The notes under the pieces: generated by a model
Seen by the model: the letters and a program-made list of their open reading frames with translations, nothing else
Told to the model about the DNA's origin: nothing
Databases searched by the model: none
Part shown: positions 38,007 through 47,215 of the stretch, one piece after another
Layout: each line of letters opens with the position of its first letter
Position numbering within the stretch: position 1 is the stretch's first letter
Source of the DNA: Pseudomonas sp. ICMP22404
Lineage (GTDB): Bacteria > Pseudomonadota > Gammaproteobacteria > Pseudomonadales > Pseudomonadaceae
Reading direction: 5' to 3'
Length of the DNA: 64,000 nt
NCBI RefSeq assembly: GCF_006227205.1
Contig: NZ_VCNG01000001.1
Span: 684,326-748,325 of the forward strand
Position numbers and translations under genes: made by a program

Positions 38007-38564
38007 TCAGTCCGGCCGTACCACTTTCCCGGTGGCCAGGTCGCGAATCACGCTGGGGTTCTTGCGCCCGCCCAGGTTGCCGCCGAGCACCAGGTCGATC
38101 TGCCCGCGGAAGTACTGCTCGACGCGAATCCGCGTGCGCGCTGCCGGGCGGCCTTGGGGGTTGGCCGAGGTGGACACCAGCGGCCCGACCAGCGAGCACA
38201 GGTCCCGCACGGTAGGGTGATCGCTGACCCGCAGCGCCACCGTATCGTGCACCCCGGTGATCCATTCCGGCAGCAGGTTCTGGTGCGGTACCAGCCAGGT
38301 GTTGGGCCCCGGCCAGGTGCTGGCCATGCGGTCCATCCAGGTGTCGGGGAAGTCTTCAAACAGGAAGTCGAACTGATGGATGTTGTCCGCCACCAGGATC
38401 AAACCCTTGTCGGGCAACCGCGACTTGATCGCCAGCAGGCGCTCCACCGCTTCCTCGTTCCATGGATCGCAACCCAGGCCCCAGACCGCTTCGGTTGGAT
38501 AGGCAATCACCGCCCCGGCGCGAATTTCTCGCGCGGCTTGTTGCACACGCCAACTGTTGACCAT
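38007..38564 (-). CDS. tsaC: L-threonylcarbamoyladenylate synthase TsaC (YrdC/RimN)
   Basis: Makes threonylcarbamoyl-AMP for the t6A37 tRNA modification. The 185 aa single-domain YrdC protein has [14 protein letters not shown] near the N-terminus, [14 protein letters not shown], and [11 protein letters not shown]. Length shows it is TsaC rather than the longer Sua5. The start is set at [11 protein letters not shown] (38564); seven further codons upstream are possible. It lies 61 bases after dprA on the same strand. Confidence 0.93.
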   Translation of the reverse strand: MVNSWRVQQAAREIRAGAVIAYPTEAVWGLGCDPWNEEAVERLLAIKSRLPDKGLILVADNIHQFDFLFEDFPDTWMDRMASTWPGPNTWLVPHQNLLPEWITGVHDTVALRVSDHPTVRDLCSLVGPLVSTSANPQGRPAARTRIRVEQYFRGQIDLVLGGNLGGRKNPSVIRDLATGKVVRPD

Positions 38565-38625
38565 GAAAGATTCTCCGCAACACAAGATAAGGCTGTGCGC
38601 AGTTTACCGATCTTCCCCATAAAAC

Positions 38626-39726
38626 CTAGCGCGTGCGCGCAAACCAGCGGCCGTTGTCGCAGGTGGCACGTCCTTCCATCTCCAGTTCGGTCAGCGCCGC
38701 CAGCACTTTGGGCAATCCCCAGCCACTGGCCTCGGCCAACGCTTCGCTGGTGAGCGGCGCGGCATGGAGCAGGCGCAACAGCGGATGGCTGACAGGCGCC
38801 GGCTCCAGGGCCGGCGGCAGGCGTTGCCACCCGCGCAAGGCTTCGAGAATGTGCTCCACGGTTTCCACCAGCGCCGCACCGTCACGGATCAATTGATGAC
38901 AACCCCGGGCACCCGGGTGATGGATCGATCCCGGAATGGCGTACACCTCGCGCCCCTGTTCCGCCGCCAGGCGCGCCGTGATCAGCGAACCGCTGGCGAC
39001 GCTGGCTTCAACCACCAGAACACCGAGGGACAAACCGCTGATGATCCGGTTGCGGCGCGGAAAATGGCTGGCGTGGGGTGGGGCGTCCAACGGAAACTCC
39101 GAGAGCACCGCGCTGCCTTGGGCAATCATCGCGTCCGCCAAGCGGCGGTTGCGCTGTGGATAAAAATTTTCCAGGCCGGTGCCGAGCACCCCGACGGTTT
39201 GCCCGCCGACATCCAGTGCCGCCTGATGGGCCGCTGCGTCGATGCCCAGGGCCAGGCCGCTGGTGATGACAAAACCGGCGCTGGCCAGGCTGCGGGAAAA
39301 CGCCGCGGCCGTGTCCACACCCGGACGCGAGGCGCGGCGACTGCCCACCATCGCCAGCTGCGGTTTTTCCAGGATGGTGGGGTCGCCAGCGGCGAACAGC
39401 AGCGGTGGCGGATCGCTGATCTGTGCCAGCAGTGCCGGGTAGTCAGGCTGGTCCCACATCAGCAAATGCTGGCCCGAACCCTCCAGCCAGGCCAATGCGT
39501 GGGCGGCGCCGTCGCGCACATCCGGGTTGCGCCGGGCTTCGGCGCTCGCCACGGGCAACCCCAGCGCCCGCCATGCGCTGGCCGGCGCGCTGAGGGCTTT
39601 GGAAGCCGAGCCGAAGGCTTCCATCAGGGTCATGAAACGTTTGGGTCCCAGCTCCGGCAAGCGGTGCAGGCGCAGGCGAGCCTCCAGTTCCGCAGGGGAA
39701 ACCGGGGGGCATTCAGGCAATGTCAT
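38626..39726 (-). CDS. dprA: DNA-processing protein DprA (Smf)
   Basis: Binds incoming single-stranded DNA and loads RecA during transformation. The 366 aa protein has an N-terminal SAM-like helical region, the Rossmann core with LAMVGSRRASRPG and GLALGIDAAAH, SEFPLDAPPHASHFPRRNRIISGLS in consecutive blocks, and a C-terminal winged helix (about 305-366). The domains are intact, so it appears functional. Confidence 0.93.
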   Translation of the reverse strand: MTLPECPPVSPAELEARLRLHRLPELGPKRFMTLMEAFGSASKALSAPASAWRALGLPVASAEARRNPDVRDGAAHALAWLEGSGQHLLMWDQPDYPALLAQISDPPPLLFAAGDPTILEKPQLAMVGSRRASRPGVDTAAAFSRSLASAGFVITSGLALGIDAAAHQAALDVGGQTVGVLGTGLENFYPQRNRRLADAMIAQGSAVLSEFPLDAPPHASHFPRRNRIISGLSLGVLVVEASVASGSLITARLAAEQGREVYAIPGSIHHPGARGCHQLIRDGAALVETVEHILEALRGWQRLPPALEPAPVSHPLLRLLHAAPLTSEALAEASGWGLPKVLAALTELEMEGRATCDNGRWFARTR

Positions 39727-39807
39727 GTGATCAATCCTTGATCGTCATATATCCCGTTCAAACGGGAACAAGCTGTGGATAACTCTGTTGGTAAGTTGTG
39801 AGACCCG

Positions 39808-40833
39808 TTATGGATTGCGCACCTTGTCGAGCACCGCCAGCGAGCGCGAGGCATACAGCACCAGGCCGTAGCTGAGCTTGTCGTAGGTGCGGAACACCAT
39901 CAGCAGGCCGGCCCGTTCGTCGGGGATCTTCACCGGTTCGCCGGTGACGCGGTCGCGCACGGTTTCACCGGTCTTCATCACTGCCAGGACATTGCCCTCG
40001 GCCAGCCCGTCGCGCCGGCCCTTGTTCAGGGTGACCACATCCAGCGCGCCGATCTGGGTTACGCCCCGTGGCACGTCGAGGATCAGCCCGTTGATGTCCG
40101 TTTTCGGCGCGCTGGGCATGAATGTCGAATTGATCGAGCGTTCTTCGCCGCTGAACAGTCGATCGCCGAGGCGTACTTCCTGGGTGGTGCGTTGCAGGGT
40201 GAGGGTGGTGACGTCGCCCTCGGCCGCCACGACTTCGGCGCTGCCGATGTCGTCGGCGTTGATGCCCAGTAACTCCTTGGTCTGCGGATCGGTGTAGACC
40301 TTGCCCTGGCGGAAGATGCCGTAGGCCGACTGGTCGGTGTCGAATGCCCCACGGGCGAAGATCTGGTCCCCGGCGCCGCTGAGCACCCGTTCGGCGTTGC
40401 CGGCGACGACGTAGGGCGCCTTGTTGAAATCCGCCGCCGTGTCGACGATGCGGTTGCTCAGCAGGAAGCTGTTGATGGCCTGCAACGGGATGCTCGGGAT
40501 GGCATCAGCCACCGGCGAGCTGCGGATCCGCGGCGACAGCTTGATGGTGCCCCGGGAGGCGCCGCGATTGAGGGTCAGCCGTGGCTGGCCATTGACGTAG
40601 ACCAGTGACAGGGTATCGCCGGGGTAAATCAGGTTCGGGTTCTCGATCTGCGGGTTGGCCTGCCAGAGTTCGGGCCATTTCCACGGTTCGCGCAGGTATT
40701 TGCCAGAAATGTCCCACAGCGTGTCGCCAGCGACCACGGTGTATTGCTGCGGGAAACCTTCCCGAAGTTGCACTTGCCCGTGCGCGATACCGGCCGAGGC
40801 CAGGAGCAGCAGGGCGAGTAGTGATTTCCTCAT
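39808..40833 (-). CDS. tsaP: LysM-domain protein TsaP
   Basis: A peptidoglycan-binding periplasmic protein that associates with the type IV pilus secretin in Neisseria and Myxococcus; the P. aeruginosa homologue is PA0020. The 341 aa protein has a signal peptide (1-19), a LysM domain (about 30-80, [15 protein letters not shown] to [12 protein letters not shown]) and a long C-terminal beta-rich domain. It sits between dprA and the divergent def gene. Confidence 0.87.
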   Translation of the reverse strand: MRKSLLALLLLASAGIAHGQVQLREGFPQQYTVVAGDTLWDISGKYLREPWKWPELWQANPQIENPNLIYPGDTLSLVYVNGQPRLTLNRGASRGTIKLSPRIRSSPVADAIPSIPLQAINSFLLSNRIVDTAADFNKAPYVVAGNAERVLSGAGDQIFARGAFDTDQSAYGIFRQGKVYTDPQTKELLGINADDIGSAEVVAAEGDVTTLTLQRTTQEVRLGDRLFSGEERSINSTFMPSAPKTDINGLILDVPRGVTQIGALDVVTLNKGRRDGLAEGNVLAVMKTGETVRDRVTGEPVKIPDERAGLLMVFRTYDKLSYGLVLYASRSLAVLDKVRNP

Positions 40834-40988
40834 GCGGTGAATCCCTTTATCATGTGCGTTCGCGTAAAACGCCAGAGCCCCCGTGGCTCGCTCCGTATCA
40901 AGAGCAACGTTTTACAACGGTAGCCTGCATCCCAATACACGCCAGGCCAGCCACCCGACTTTATCTCACACGTGCATTTATCAAGCTT

Positions 40989-41495
40989 ATGGCCATTTTG
41001 AACATTCTCGAATTTCCGGACCCGCGCCTGCGCACGATTGCCAAACCGGTGGCCGTAGTGGACGACGAAGTGCGTCAGTTGGTCGATGACATGTTTGAAA
41101 CAATGTATGAAGCGCCAGGCATCGGCCTCGCCGCGACCCAGGTCAACGTGCACAAGCGTATTGTCGTCATGGACCTCTCCGAAGACCGCAGCGAGCCACG
41201 GGTGTTCATCAACCCCGAGTTCGAAACCCTCACCGACGAGATGGACCAATACCAGGAAGGCTGCCTCTCGGTACCGGGCTTCTACGAGAACGTCGACCGT
41301 CCACAGAAAGTCAGAATCAAGGCTTTGGACCGTGACGGCCAGCCATACGAACTGGTCGCCGAAGGGTTGCTGGCGGTGTGCATCCAGCATGAGTGTGACC
41401 ACCTCAACGGCAAGTTGTTCGTGGATTACCTGTCGACCCTCAAGCGTGACCGGATCAAGAAGAAGCTGGAAAAGATCCATCGCCAGAATGCTTGA
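40989..41495 (+). CDS. def: Peptide deformylase
   Basis: Removes the formyl group from nascent N-terminal Met. The 168 aa metalloenzyme carries the three motifs [16 protein letters not shown] (metal Cys) and QHECDHLNG (metal His pair and catalytic Glu). The start at 40989 ([14 protein letters not shown]) matches the family; the open frame extends far upstream into the tsaP 5' region without similarity. A terminator separates it from fmt, although the two are usually linked. Confidence 0.96.
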   Translation: MAILNILEFPDPRLRTIAKPVAVVDDEVRQLVDDMFETMYEAPGIGLAATQVNVHKRIVVMDLSEDRSEPRVFINPEFETLTDEMDQYQEGCLSVPGFYENVDRPQKVRIKALDRDGQPYELVAEGLLAVCIQHECDHLNGKLFVDYLSTLKRDRIKKKLEKIHRQNA

Positions 41496-41506
41496 TGCCC
41501 CCTTCA

Positions 41507-41533
41507 AAGGCTTGCCGCGGCAAGCCTTTTTTC
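41507..41533 (+). terminator. Rho-independent terminator between def and fmt
   Basis: The stem AAAGGCTTGCC/GGCAAGCCTTT with a 2-base loop remnant is followed by T residues. It begins 12 bases after the def stop, so fmt expression relies on read-through or a promoter in the 30-base gap. Confidence 0.85.
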
Positions 41534-41564
41534 TTTATGCGACTGTTGTTGATTGAGAGCTTCC

Positions 41565-42524
41565 ATGACTGAGCCACTGCGCATCGTCTTTGCCGGCACT
41601 CCCGAGTTTGCCGCCGAACACCTCAAGGCCCTGCTGGCCAGCCCCCATGAAATCATCGCGGTCTACACCCAGCCGGACCGGCCGGCCGGCCGCGGGCAGA
41701 AACTGATGCCCAGCCCGGTCAAGCAACTGGCCCTGGAAAACGGTTTGCAGGTGTTGCAGCCGCCGACCCTGCGTGATGGGCAAGCCCAGGCCGAACTGGC
41801 CGCGCTGAAGCCGGACCTGATGGTGGTGGTTGCCTATGGCCTGATCCTGCCCCAAGTGGTGCTGGACATCCCGCGCCTGGGCTGCATCAACAGTCACGCC
41901 TCGCTGCTGCCGCGCTGGCGCGGTGCGGCGCCGATCCAGCGCGCCGTGGAAGCGGGCGATGCCGAGAGCGGCGTGACCGTGATGCGCATGGAGGCGGGCC
42001 TGGACACCGGGCCGATGCTGCTCAAGGTCGCCACCCCCATCAGCGCCGAAGACACCGGTGGCAGCCTGCACGACCGCCTCGCACTGATCGGCCCGCCGGC
42101 CGTGGTCGAGGCCATTGCCGGCCTGGCCGCCGGTACCCTGGAAGGCGAAGTGCAGGATGACAGCCTCGCCACCTACGCGCACAAATTGAACAAGGACGAG
42201 GCCCGCATCGACTGGAGCCGTCCGGCGGTCGAGCTGGAGCGGCTGGTCCGCGCCTTCAACCCGTGGCCGATCTGCCACAGCACCTTGAACGGCGAAGCGG
42301 TGAAGGTACTGGCCGCCCAGTGCGCCGAAGGGAAGGGCGCTCCGGGGCAGATCCTCGAGGCCAGCAAGGACGGCCTCGTCGTGGCCTGTGGCGAACAGGC
42401 ACTGTGCCTGACCCGCCTGCAACTGCCCGGCGGCAAGGCGCTGAACTTCAGCGACTTGTTCAACAGCCGGCGTGAGAAATTTGCCGTTGGCAGCGTCCTC
42501 GGCCAAGCGGTGGAGGCTTCATGA
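41565..42524 (+). CDS. fmt: Methionyl-tRNA formyltransferase
   Basis: Formylates initiator Met-tRNA using 10-formyl-THF. The 319 aa protein has [15 protein letters not shown] at the start, the hydrolase-like active-site block [19 protein letters not shown] in two parts, DTGPML and the C-terminal OB-like domain (about 208-319). The ATG at 41565 is chosen by similarity. Its stop overlaps the rsmB start (ATGA). Confidence 0.96.
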   Translation: MTEPLRIVFAGTPEFAAEHLKALLASPHEIIAVYTQPDRPAGRGQKLMPSPVKQLALENGLQVLQPPTLRDGQAQAELAALKPDLMVVVAYGLILPQVVLDIPRLGCINSHASLLPRWRGAAPIQRAVEAGDAESGVTVMRMEAGLDTGPMLLKVATPISAEDTGGSLHDRLALIGPPAVVEAIAGLAAGTLEGEVQDDSLATYAHKLNKDEARIDWSRPAVELERLVRAFNPWPICHSTLNGEAVKVLAAQCAEGKGAPGQILEASKDGLVVACGEQALCLTRLQLPGGKALNFSDLFNSRREKFAVGSVLGQAVEAS

Positions 42525-43831
42525 ACCCGCGTCTGGCCGCCGCCAAGGCGCTTGCCGCCGTGCTCAGCGGCAAAGCGTCGCTCAACAGTTCCTTGCCGAC
42601 CCAGTTGGACAAGGTCGAGGACCGTGATCGCGGTTTCACCCAGGACCTGGCGTTCGGCACCGCTCGCTGGCAGCCTCGGCTGTCGGCGCTTGCGGCCAAG
42701 CTGTTGCAGAAACCATTCAAGGCCGCCGACGCCGACGTCGAAGCGCTGCTGTTGGTGGGACTTTACCAATTGCTCTACACCCGTGTGCCCGCCCACGCCG
42801 CGATCGGCGAAACCGTGGGCTGCGCCGACAAACTGAAGAAACCCTGGGCCAAGGCCTTGCTCAATGCCGTGTTGCGCCGTGCCCAACGGGAAAGCGAAAG
42901 CCTGCTGGCCGAGCTGGAACATGACCCGGTGGTGCGCACCGCACATCCGCGTTGGTTGCAGAAAGCCTTGAAGGCGTTCTGGCCAGAGCAATGGGAAGCC
43001 ATCTGCGCGGCCAACAATGCCCATCCGCCGATGATCCTGCGGGTCAACCGTCGCCACCATACCCGCGATGCCTACCTGGCCTTGCTGGGCGAGAATGGCA
43101 TTCCGGCCCGGCCATGCGTGTACAGCCGCGACGGCATCCTGCTGGAAACCCCGGGCGATGTGCGCGCCCTGCCGGGCTTCGCCGACGGCTGGATCAGCGT
43201 CCAGGACGAAGCCGCCCAACTGGCCGCCGACCTGCTGGAGCTGGCGCCTGGGCAACGGGTGCTGGACGCCTGCTGCGCACCGGGGGGCAAGACCTGCCAC
43301 ATCCTCGAAGCCGAGCCGAAACTGGCCGGCGTGGTGGCGGTAGACCTGGAAGCCAAACGCCTGGTGCGCGTGAAAGAAAACCTCGAGCGCCTGGGCCTGG
43401 ACGCCGAGCTGATCGCCGCCGACGGTCGCGACACTGCAGCCTGGTGGGATGGCAAGCCATTCCAGCGCATCCTGCTGGACGCGCCGTGTTCGGCCACCGG
43501 CGTGATCCGTCGTCACCCGGACATCAAGCTCACCCGCCAACCGGACGACATCGCTGCCTTGGCGCTGCTCCAGGGCGAGTTGCTCGACGCCCTGTGGCAG
43601 ACCCTCGATGTCGGCGGCATCCTGCTCTATGCCACCTGCTCGACCTTGCCGACCGAGAACACCGAAGTGATCGAAGCGTTCCTCGCCCGCACCCCCGGCG
43701 CCCGGGAACTGGACATCGCCACCCAGGCCGGCCTGAAACAGCCCCACGGCCGCCAGTTGCTGGCCCAAGAGGGCGGGCACGATGGGTTCTACTACGCCAA
43801 GCTGATCAAGATCGCCGCCGCACGCGGCTAA
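42521..43831 (+). CDS. rsmB: 16S rRNA (cytosine-967-C5)-methyltransferase RsmB
   Basis: Methylates C967 of 16S rRNA with SAM. The 436 aa protein has an N-terminal NusB-like helical domain (1-140) and a C-terminal Rossmann methyltransferase. Motifs: SAM-binding [13 protein letters not shown], catalytic-base Cys in LDAPCSATG and nucleophile Cys in [11 protein letters not shown]. It is translationally coupled to fmt by a 4-base overlap, and trkA follows by 25 bases. Confidence 0.96.
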   Translation: MNPRLAAAKALAAVLSGKASLNSSLPTQLDKVEDRDRGFTQDLAFGTARWQPRLSALAAKLLQKPFKAADADVEALLLVGLYQLLYTRVPAHAAIGETVGCADKLKKPWAKALLNAVLRRAQRESESLLAELEHDPVVRTAHPRWLQKALKAFWPEQWEAICAANNAHPPMILRVNRRHHTRDAYLALLGENGIPARPCVYSRDGILLETPGDVRALPGFADGWISVQDEAAQLAADLLELAPGQRVLDACCAPGGKTCHILEAEPKLAGVVAVDLEAKRLVRVKENLERLGLDAELIAADGRDTAAWWDGKPFQRILLDAPCSATGVIRRHPDIKLTRQPDDIAALALLQGELLDALWQTLDVGGILLYATCSTLPTENTEVIEAFLARTPGARELDIATQAGLKQPHGRQLLAQEGGHDGFYYAKLIKIAAARG

Positions 43832-43855
43832 GACCGATTCGATAGGAGTGAACGG

Positions 43856-45229
43856 ATGAAAATCATCATCCTCGGCGCAGGACAGGTCGGCGGTTCGCTG
43901 GCGGAGCATCTGGCCAGCGAGGCCAACGACATCACGGTGGTCGACACCGACGGCGAACGCCTGCGCGACCTCGGTGACCGTCTCGACATCCGTACCGTGC
44001 AAGGGCGGGGTTCCCTACCGACCGTGCTGCGCCAGGCCGGCGCCGACGATGCCGACATGCTGGTGGCCGTCACCAACAGCGACGAAACCAACATGGTCGC
44101 CTGCCAGGTCGCCCACACCCTGTTCCACACCCCGACCAAGATCGCCCGGGTGCGGGAAGCGGCCTACCTGACCCGCGCCGACCTGTTCGACAACGAAGCG
44201 ATCCCGGTGGATGTGTTGATCAGCCCCGAGCAGGTGGTGACCAACTACATCAAGCGCCTGATCGAGCATCCCGGTGCCCTGCAGGTGATCGACTTTGCCG
44301 AAGGCAAGGCGCAGCTGGTGGCGGTCAAGGCCTACTACGGCGGACCGTTGGTGGGGCAGCAGCTGCGTCAGTTGCGCGAGCACATGCCGAACGTGGAAAC
44401 CCGGGTCGCGGCGATCTTCCGCCGTGATCGTCCGATCCTGCCCCAGGGCGATACGGTGATCGAGGCGGACGACGAGGTATTTTTCATCGCCGCCAAGGCG
44501 AATATTCGTGCGGTGATGAGCGAAATGCGCCGTCTCGACGAGAACTACAAGCGCATCGTCATCGCTGGCGGCGGGCAGATCGGCGAGCGCCTGGCCGAAG
44601 CCATTGAAAGCCGCTACCAGGTGAAGATCATCGAGATGAACCCGGCCCGCTGCCGCTACCTTTCGGACACCCTCGACAGCACCGTGGTGCTGCAGGGCAG
44701 TGCTTCGGACCGCGACCTGCTGCTGGAAGAAAACATCGCCGACGCCGACATCTTCCTGGCCCTGACCAACGACGACGAAGCCAACATCATGTCGTCATTG
44801 CTGGCCAAGCGCCTGGGGGCGCGGAAAGTGATGACCATCATCAACAACCCGGCCTACGTCGACCTGATCCAGGGCGGCGACATCGACATCGCCATCAGCC
44901 CGCAACTGGCAACCATCGGCACCTTGCTCGCGCATGTGCGTCGCGGTGACATCGTCAGCGTGCACTCCCTGCGCCGTGGCGCGGCCGAAGCCATTGAGGC
45001 CATTGCCCACGGCGATGCCAAGTCCAGCAAAGTGATCGGCCGCGCCATCCGCGACATAGGCCTGCCTCCGGGCACCACCATCGGCGCGATCATCCGTGAC
45101 GAAGAAGTGCTGGTCGCCCATGACGACACCGTGATCCAGACGGGCGACCATGTGATCCTGTTCCTGGTGGACAAGAAGCACATTCGCGATGTCGAGAAGC
45201 TGTTCCATGTGGGGTTGAGCTTCTTCTGA
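43856..45229 (+). CDS. trkA: Trk potassium-uptake regulatory subunit TrkA
   Basis: A cytosolic NAD(H)-binding gating subunit of Trk K+ channels. The 457 aa protein has two tandem RCK modules: Rossmann loops [14 protein letters not shown] at about 3-16 and [14 protein letters not shown] at about 235-248, each followed by a TrkA-C domain. The start follows a GGAGTGAACGG leader. No trkH or trkG channel gene is nearby. Confidence 0.95.
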   Translation: MKIIILGAGQVGGSLAEHLASEANDITVVDTDGERLRDLGDRLDIRTVQGRGSLPTVLRQAGADDADMLVAVTNSDETNMVACQVAHTLFHTPTKIARVREAAYLTRADLFDNEAIPVDVLISPEQVVTNYIKRLIEHPGALQVIDFAEGKAQLVAVKAYYGGPLVGQQLRQLREHMPNVETRVAAIFRRDRPILPQGDTVIEADDEVFFIAAKANIRAVMSEMRRLDENYKRIVIAGGGQIGERLAEAIESRYQVKIIEMNPARCRYLSDTLDSTVVLQGSASDRDLLLEENIADADIFLALTNDDEANIMSSLLAKRLGARKVMTIINNPAYVDLIQGGDIDIAISPQLATIGTLLAHVRRGDIVSVHSLRRGAAEAIEAIAHGDAKSSKVIGRAIRDIGLPPGTTIGAIIRDEEVLVAHDDTVIQTGDHVILFLVDKKHIRDVEKLFHVGLSFF

Positions 45230-45242
45230 CCCTGGATGTGCC

Positions 45243-45357
45243 GATCGTTCCCACGCTCCGCGTGGGAATGCAGCCAGGGACGCTCTGCGTCCCCTCAAGA
45301 GCCGAACGCAGAGCGTCCGTAGAGGCATTCCCACGCAGAGCGTGGGAACGATCCTGA
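45243..45357. repeat. Long inverted repeat (gatcgttcccacgc family)
   Basis: The outer arms cgatcgttcccacgctccgcgtgggaatgc and gcattcccacgcagagcgtgggaacgatc pair across the element. Inner arms ggacgctctgcgtcc and gaacgcagagcgtcc also match. A common Pseudomonas intergenic repeat, distinct from the two REP families elsewhere in the window. Confidence 0.9.
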
Positions 45358-45380
45358 CCCAACCAACAAGGAAGCCCCCA

Positions 45381-45692
45381 ATGCTCGAATCCCTGGAAAA
45401 AATGCTCGCCAAGGGTGTGGATAACCCACTGCTGCGCTTCGGCCTGGGCAAGGGCTATCTCGACCTCGGCGAATTCCCCCGCGCTGCCGAACACCTGCAA
45501 CGCTGCGTCGAACTCGACCCCAAGTATTCGGCCGCCTGGAAACTGTTGGGCAAGGCTCACCAGGGCCAGGGTGACTTAGCGGCTGCGCGCAGTGCCTGGG
45601 AACAAGGCCTGGAAGCCGCCCGCGCCCATGGCGACAAACAGGCCGAAAAGGAAATGACGGTGTTTCTCAAGAAACTGGACCGCCATTCCTGA
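45381..45692 (+). CDS. Tetratricopeptide-repeat protein (PA0015-like)
   Basis: A 103 aa cytosolic protein made of about 2.5 TPR motifs (LLRFGLGKGYLDLGEFPRAAEHLQ; SAAWKLLGKAHQGQGDLAAARSAWEQ, in pieces). The start at 45381 follows an AAGGAAG site. A TPR protein next to trkA is conserved in pseudomonads. TPRs mediate protein contacts; the partner is unknown. Confidence 0.85.
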   Translation: MLESLEKMLAKGVDNPLLRFGLGKGYLDLGEFPRAAEHLQRCVELDPKYSAAWKLLGKAHQGQGDLAAARSAWEQGLEAARAHGDKQAEKEMTVFLKKLDRHS

Positions 45693-45709
45693 TACACCCC
45701 ACAACGCCT

Positions 45710-45871
45710 TCAAAGGCCAACTGCCCGCGGCGAGGGCGTTTTCTTCAGCGGTGTGAGCTGGTAGCAGAGGCCGCTGTTGCCTCGGTTGTGCTCACCGGCG
45801 GCATTGGCGTGGGCAGCCATGCCGCCCAATGCGAGGGCAAAAGCGGTCAGGTAGGTCTTGAGTTTCTTCAT
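45710..45871 (-). CDS. Small secreted protein, possibly truncated (53 aa)
   Basis: Starts with ATG at 45871, with AGGAG five bases upstream. It encodes a clear signal peptide (MKKLKTYLTAFALALGG then AAHANA, cleavage near 24-25) and a short mature part, GEHNRGNSGLCYQLTPLKK. The mature part is only about 28 residues and the last dozen look random, so the 3' end may be a relic of a longer gene. It lies 50 bases downstream of the DUF2790 gene, whose signal peptide is similar in style. Family not recognised. Confidence 0.5.
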   Translation of the reverse strand: MKKLKTYLTAFALALGGMAAHANAAGEHNRGNSGLCYQLTPLKKTPSPRAVGL

Positions 45872-45921
45872 AGTGACTCCTGTTTGCACGATGATTGCGG
45901 CTTTAATGAGGGCCGTGAAGC

Positions 45922-46188
45922 TCAGCTCCCTTCGTTGTTGCAGGTGTCTGCCTGCTTGAGGTACGTCAGGGACCGCTGCTCACCCATCGAATCGAGGTAG
46001 TTGATCTGCGCATTTACCAAGCCGCAGGTCTGGCCGCCGTCCTCAGTTAGCGAGACCACTCGCTTGATGTCCAGGTGCGTGCCGTAGGTGTAGGTCTCGC
46101 TGGCGGCTTTGTCCTGGGCCAAGGCGGGTAATGCGGCGGCGCTCAGGGCAGTGATCAGGCAAGCGGTAGCGATGGTTTTCAGTTTCAT
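45922..46188 (-). CDS. DUF2790 small periplasmic protein
   Basis: An 88 aa protein with signal peptide 1-25 (ALPALA-Q). The mature domain, YTYGTHLDIKRVVSLTE...CGLVNAQINYLDSMGEQRSLTYLKQADTC read in pieces, is characteristic of the Pseudomonas-specific DUF2790 family. Members are often copper- or stress-responsive and next to two-component systems, as here; that link is from memory of the family. It is divergent from the response regulator gene. Confidence 0.83.
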   Translation of the reverse strand: MKLKTIATACLITALSAAALPALAQDKAASETYTYGTHLDIKRVVSLTEDGGQTCGLVNAQINYLDSMGEQRSLTYLKQADTCNNEGS

Positions 46189-46328
46189 GGTCGTTTTCCT
46201 TCAATGAGTTCGATGGTTTCATCGAGGCGATTCATGTTGTCTCGATGGAGCTCATTTAAGGCCCGTGAGGTATCTCGGCTGTGTCGAGAAACACCTCGGT
46301 TGGATGCGTTACGTATCTGAGGTGGGTT

Positions 46329-46346
46329 GCGATACAGAGCGATACA
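46329..46346. promoter_or_regulatory. Direct repeats upstream of the response regulator gene
   Basis: GCGATACA at 46329-46336 and again at 46339-46346 lie exactly 10 bases apart, the helical phasing typical of OmpR-family dimers. They lie about 130 bases upstream of the regulator gene and about 140 bases upstream of the divergent DUF2790 start. Confidence 0.45.
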
Positions 46347-46474
46347 ATCGCTGCTGTTTTGGCTGGGCTCTGGCTTAATCTCGGGCTGGAAAAGCAGAAC
46401 CGCGCTGCCCTGCCAACCGGCAACCGGGCATCGTCACACTGCGCACTCGATGCGCGTATTTCGGAGAGCAGGGC

Positions 46475-47215
46475 ATGGAACATGTCGATCACGTATTGAT
46501 CGTGGATGATGATCGCGAGATCAGGGAACTGGTCGGCAACTACCTGAAGAAGAACGGTCTGCGCACCACCGTGGTCGCGGATGGCCGGCAGATGCGGGCC
46601 TTTCTCGAAACCAACCAGGTAGACCTGATCGTGCTCGACATCATGATGCCGGGGGACGATGGGCTGCTGCTGTGCCGCGAACTGCGCGCCGGCAAGCATA
46701 AGGCGACCCCCGTGCTGATGCTGACGGCGCGCACCGACGAGACCGACCGCATCATTGGCCTGGAAATGGGCGCCGACGACTACCTGGCCAAGCCCTTCGC
46801 CGCCCGGGAGCTGCTCGCGCGTATCAATGCCGTGCTGCGGCGTACCCGCATGCTGCCGCCCAACTTCGTCGTCACCGAAAGCGGTCGCCTGCTCAAGTTC
46901 GGCCGGTGGCGCCTCGACACCACCGCCCGCCATCTGCTCGATGAAGACGACACCCTCGTCTCGCTGAGCGGCGCCGAATACAGGTTGCTGCGGGTGTTCC
47001 TCGATCATCCTCAGCGGGTACTGAGCCGCGACCAGTTGCTCAACCTGACCCAGGGCCGTGACGCGGACATCTTCGACCGTTCCATTGACCTGCTGGTCAG
47101 CCGCGTGCGTCAGCGCTTGCTGGATGACGCCCGGGAACCGCTCTACCTGAAGACGGTGCGCAATGAAGGCTACGTCTTTACCTTCGCCGTCGAAATGCTC
47201 GAGGAGCAGGCATGA
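46475..47215 (+). CDS. OmpR-family response regulator
   Basis: A 246 aa two-component regulator. The receiver domain (1-120) has acidic pocket DDD at 11-13, phospho-acceptor Asp55 (IVLDIMMPG) and Lys in AKPF. The C-terminal winged-helix DNA-binding domain is at about 140-240 (VLSRDQLLNLTQGRDADIFDRSIDLLVSRVR in pieces). The stop overlaps the kinase start (ATGA). Target genes are unknown; the divergent DUF2790 gene and the downstream membrane protein are candidates. Confidence 0.93.
   Translation: MEHVDHVLIVDDDREIRELVGNYLKKNGLRTTVVADGRQMRAFLETNQVDLIVLDIMMPGDDGLLLCRELRAGKHKATPVLMLTARTDETDRIIGLEMGADDYLAKPFAARELLARINAVLRRTRMLPPNFVVTESGRLLKFGRWRLDTTARHLLDEDDTLVSLSGAEYRLLRVFLDHPQRVLSRDQLLNLTQGRDADIFDRSIDLLVSRVRQRLLDDAREPLYLKTVRNEGYVFTFAVEMLEEQA

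Noticed and set aside
42173..44002. A 609-codon minus-strand open frame opposite fmt, rsmB and trkA
   Set aside because: It crosses three well-supported plus-strand genes and is composed of shadow sequence.
45243..45357. Long inverted repeat considered as an IS end or a small transposon
   Set aside because: No transposase, no target duplication, and the content matches a widespread intergenic Pseudomonas repeat family.
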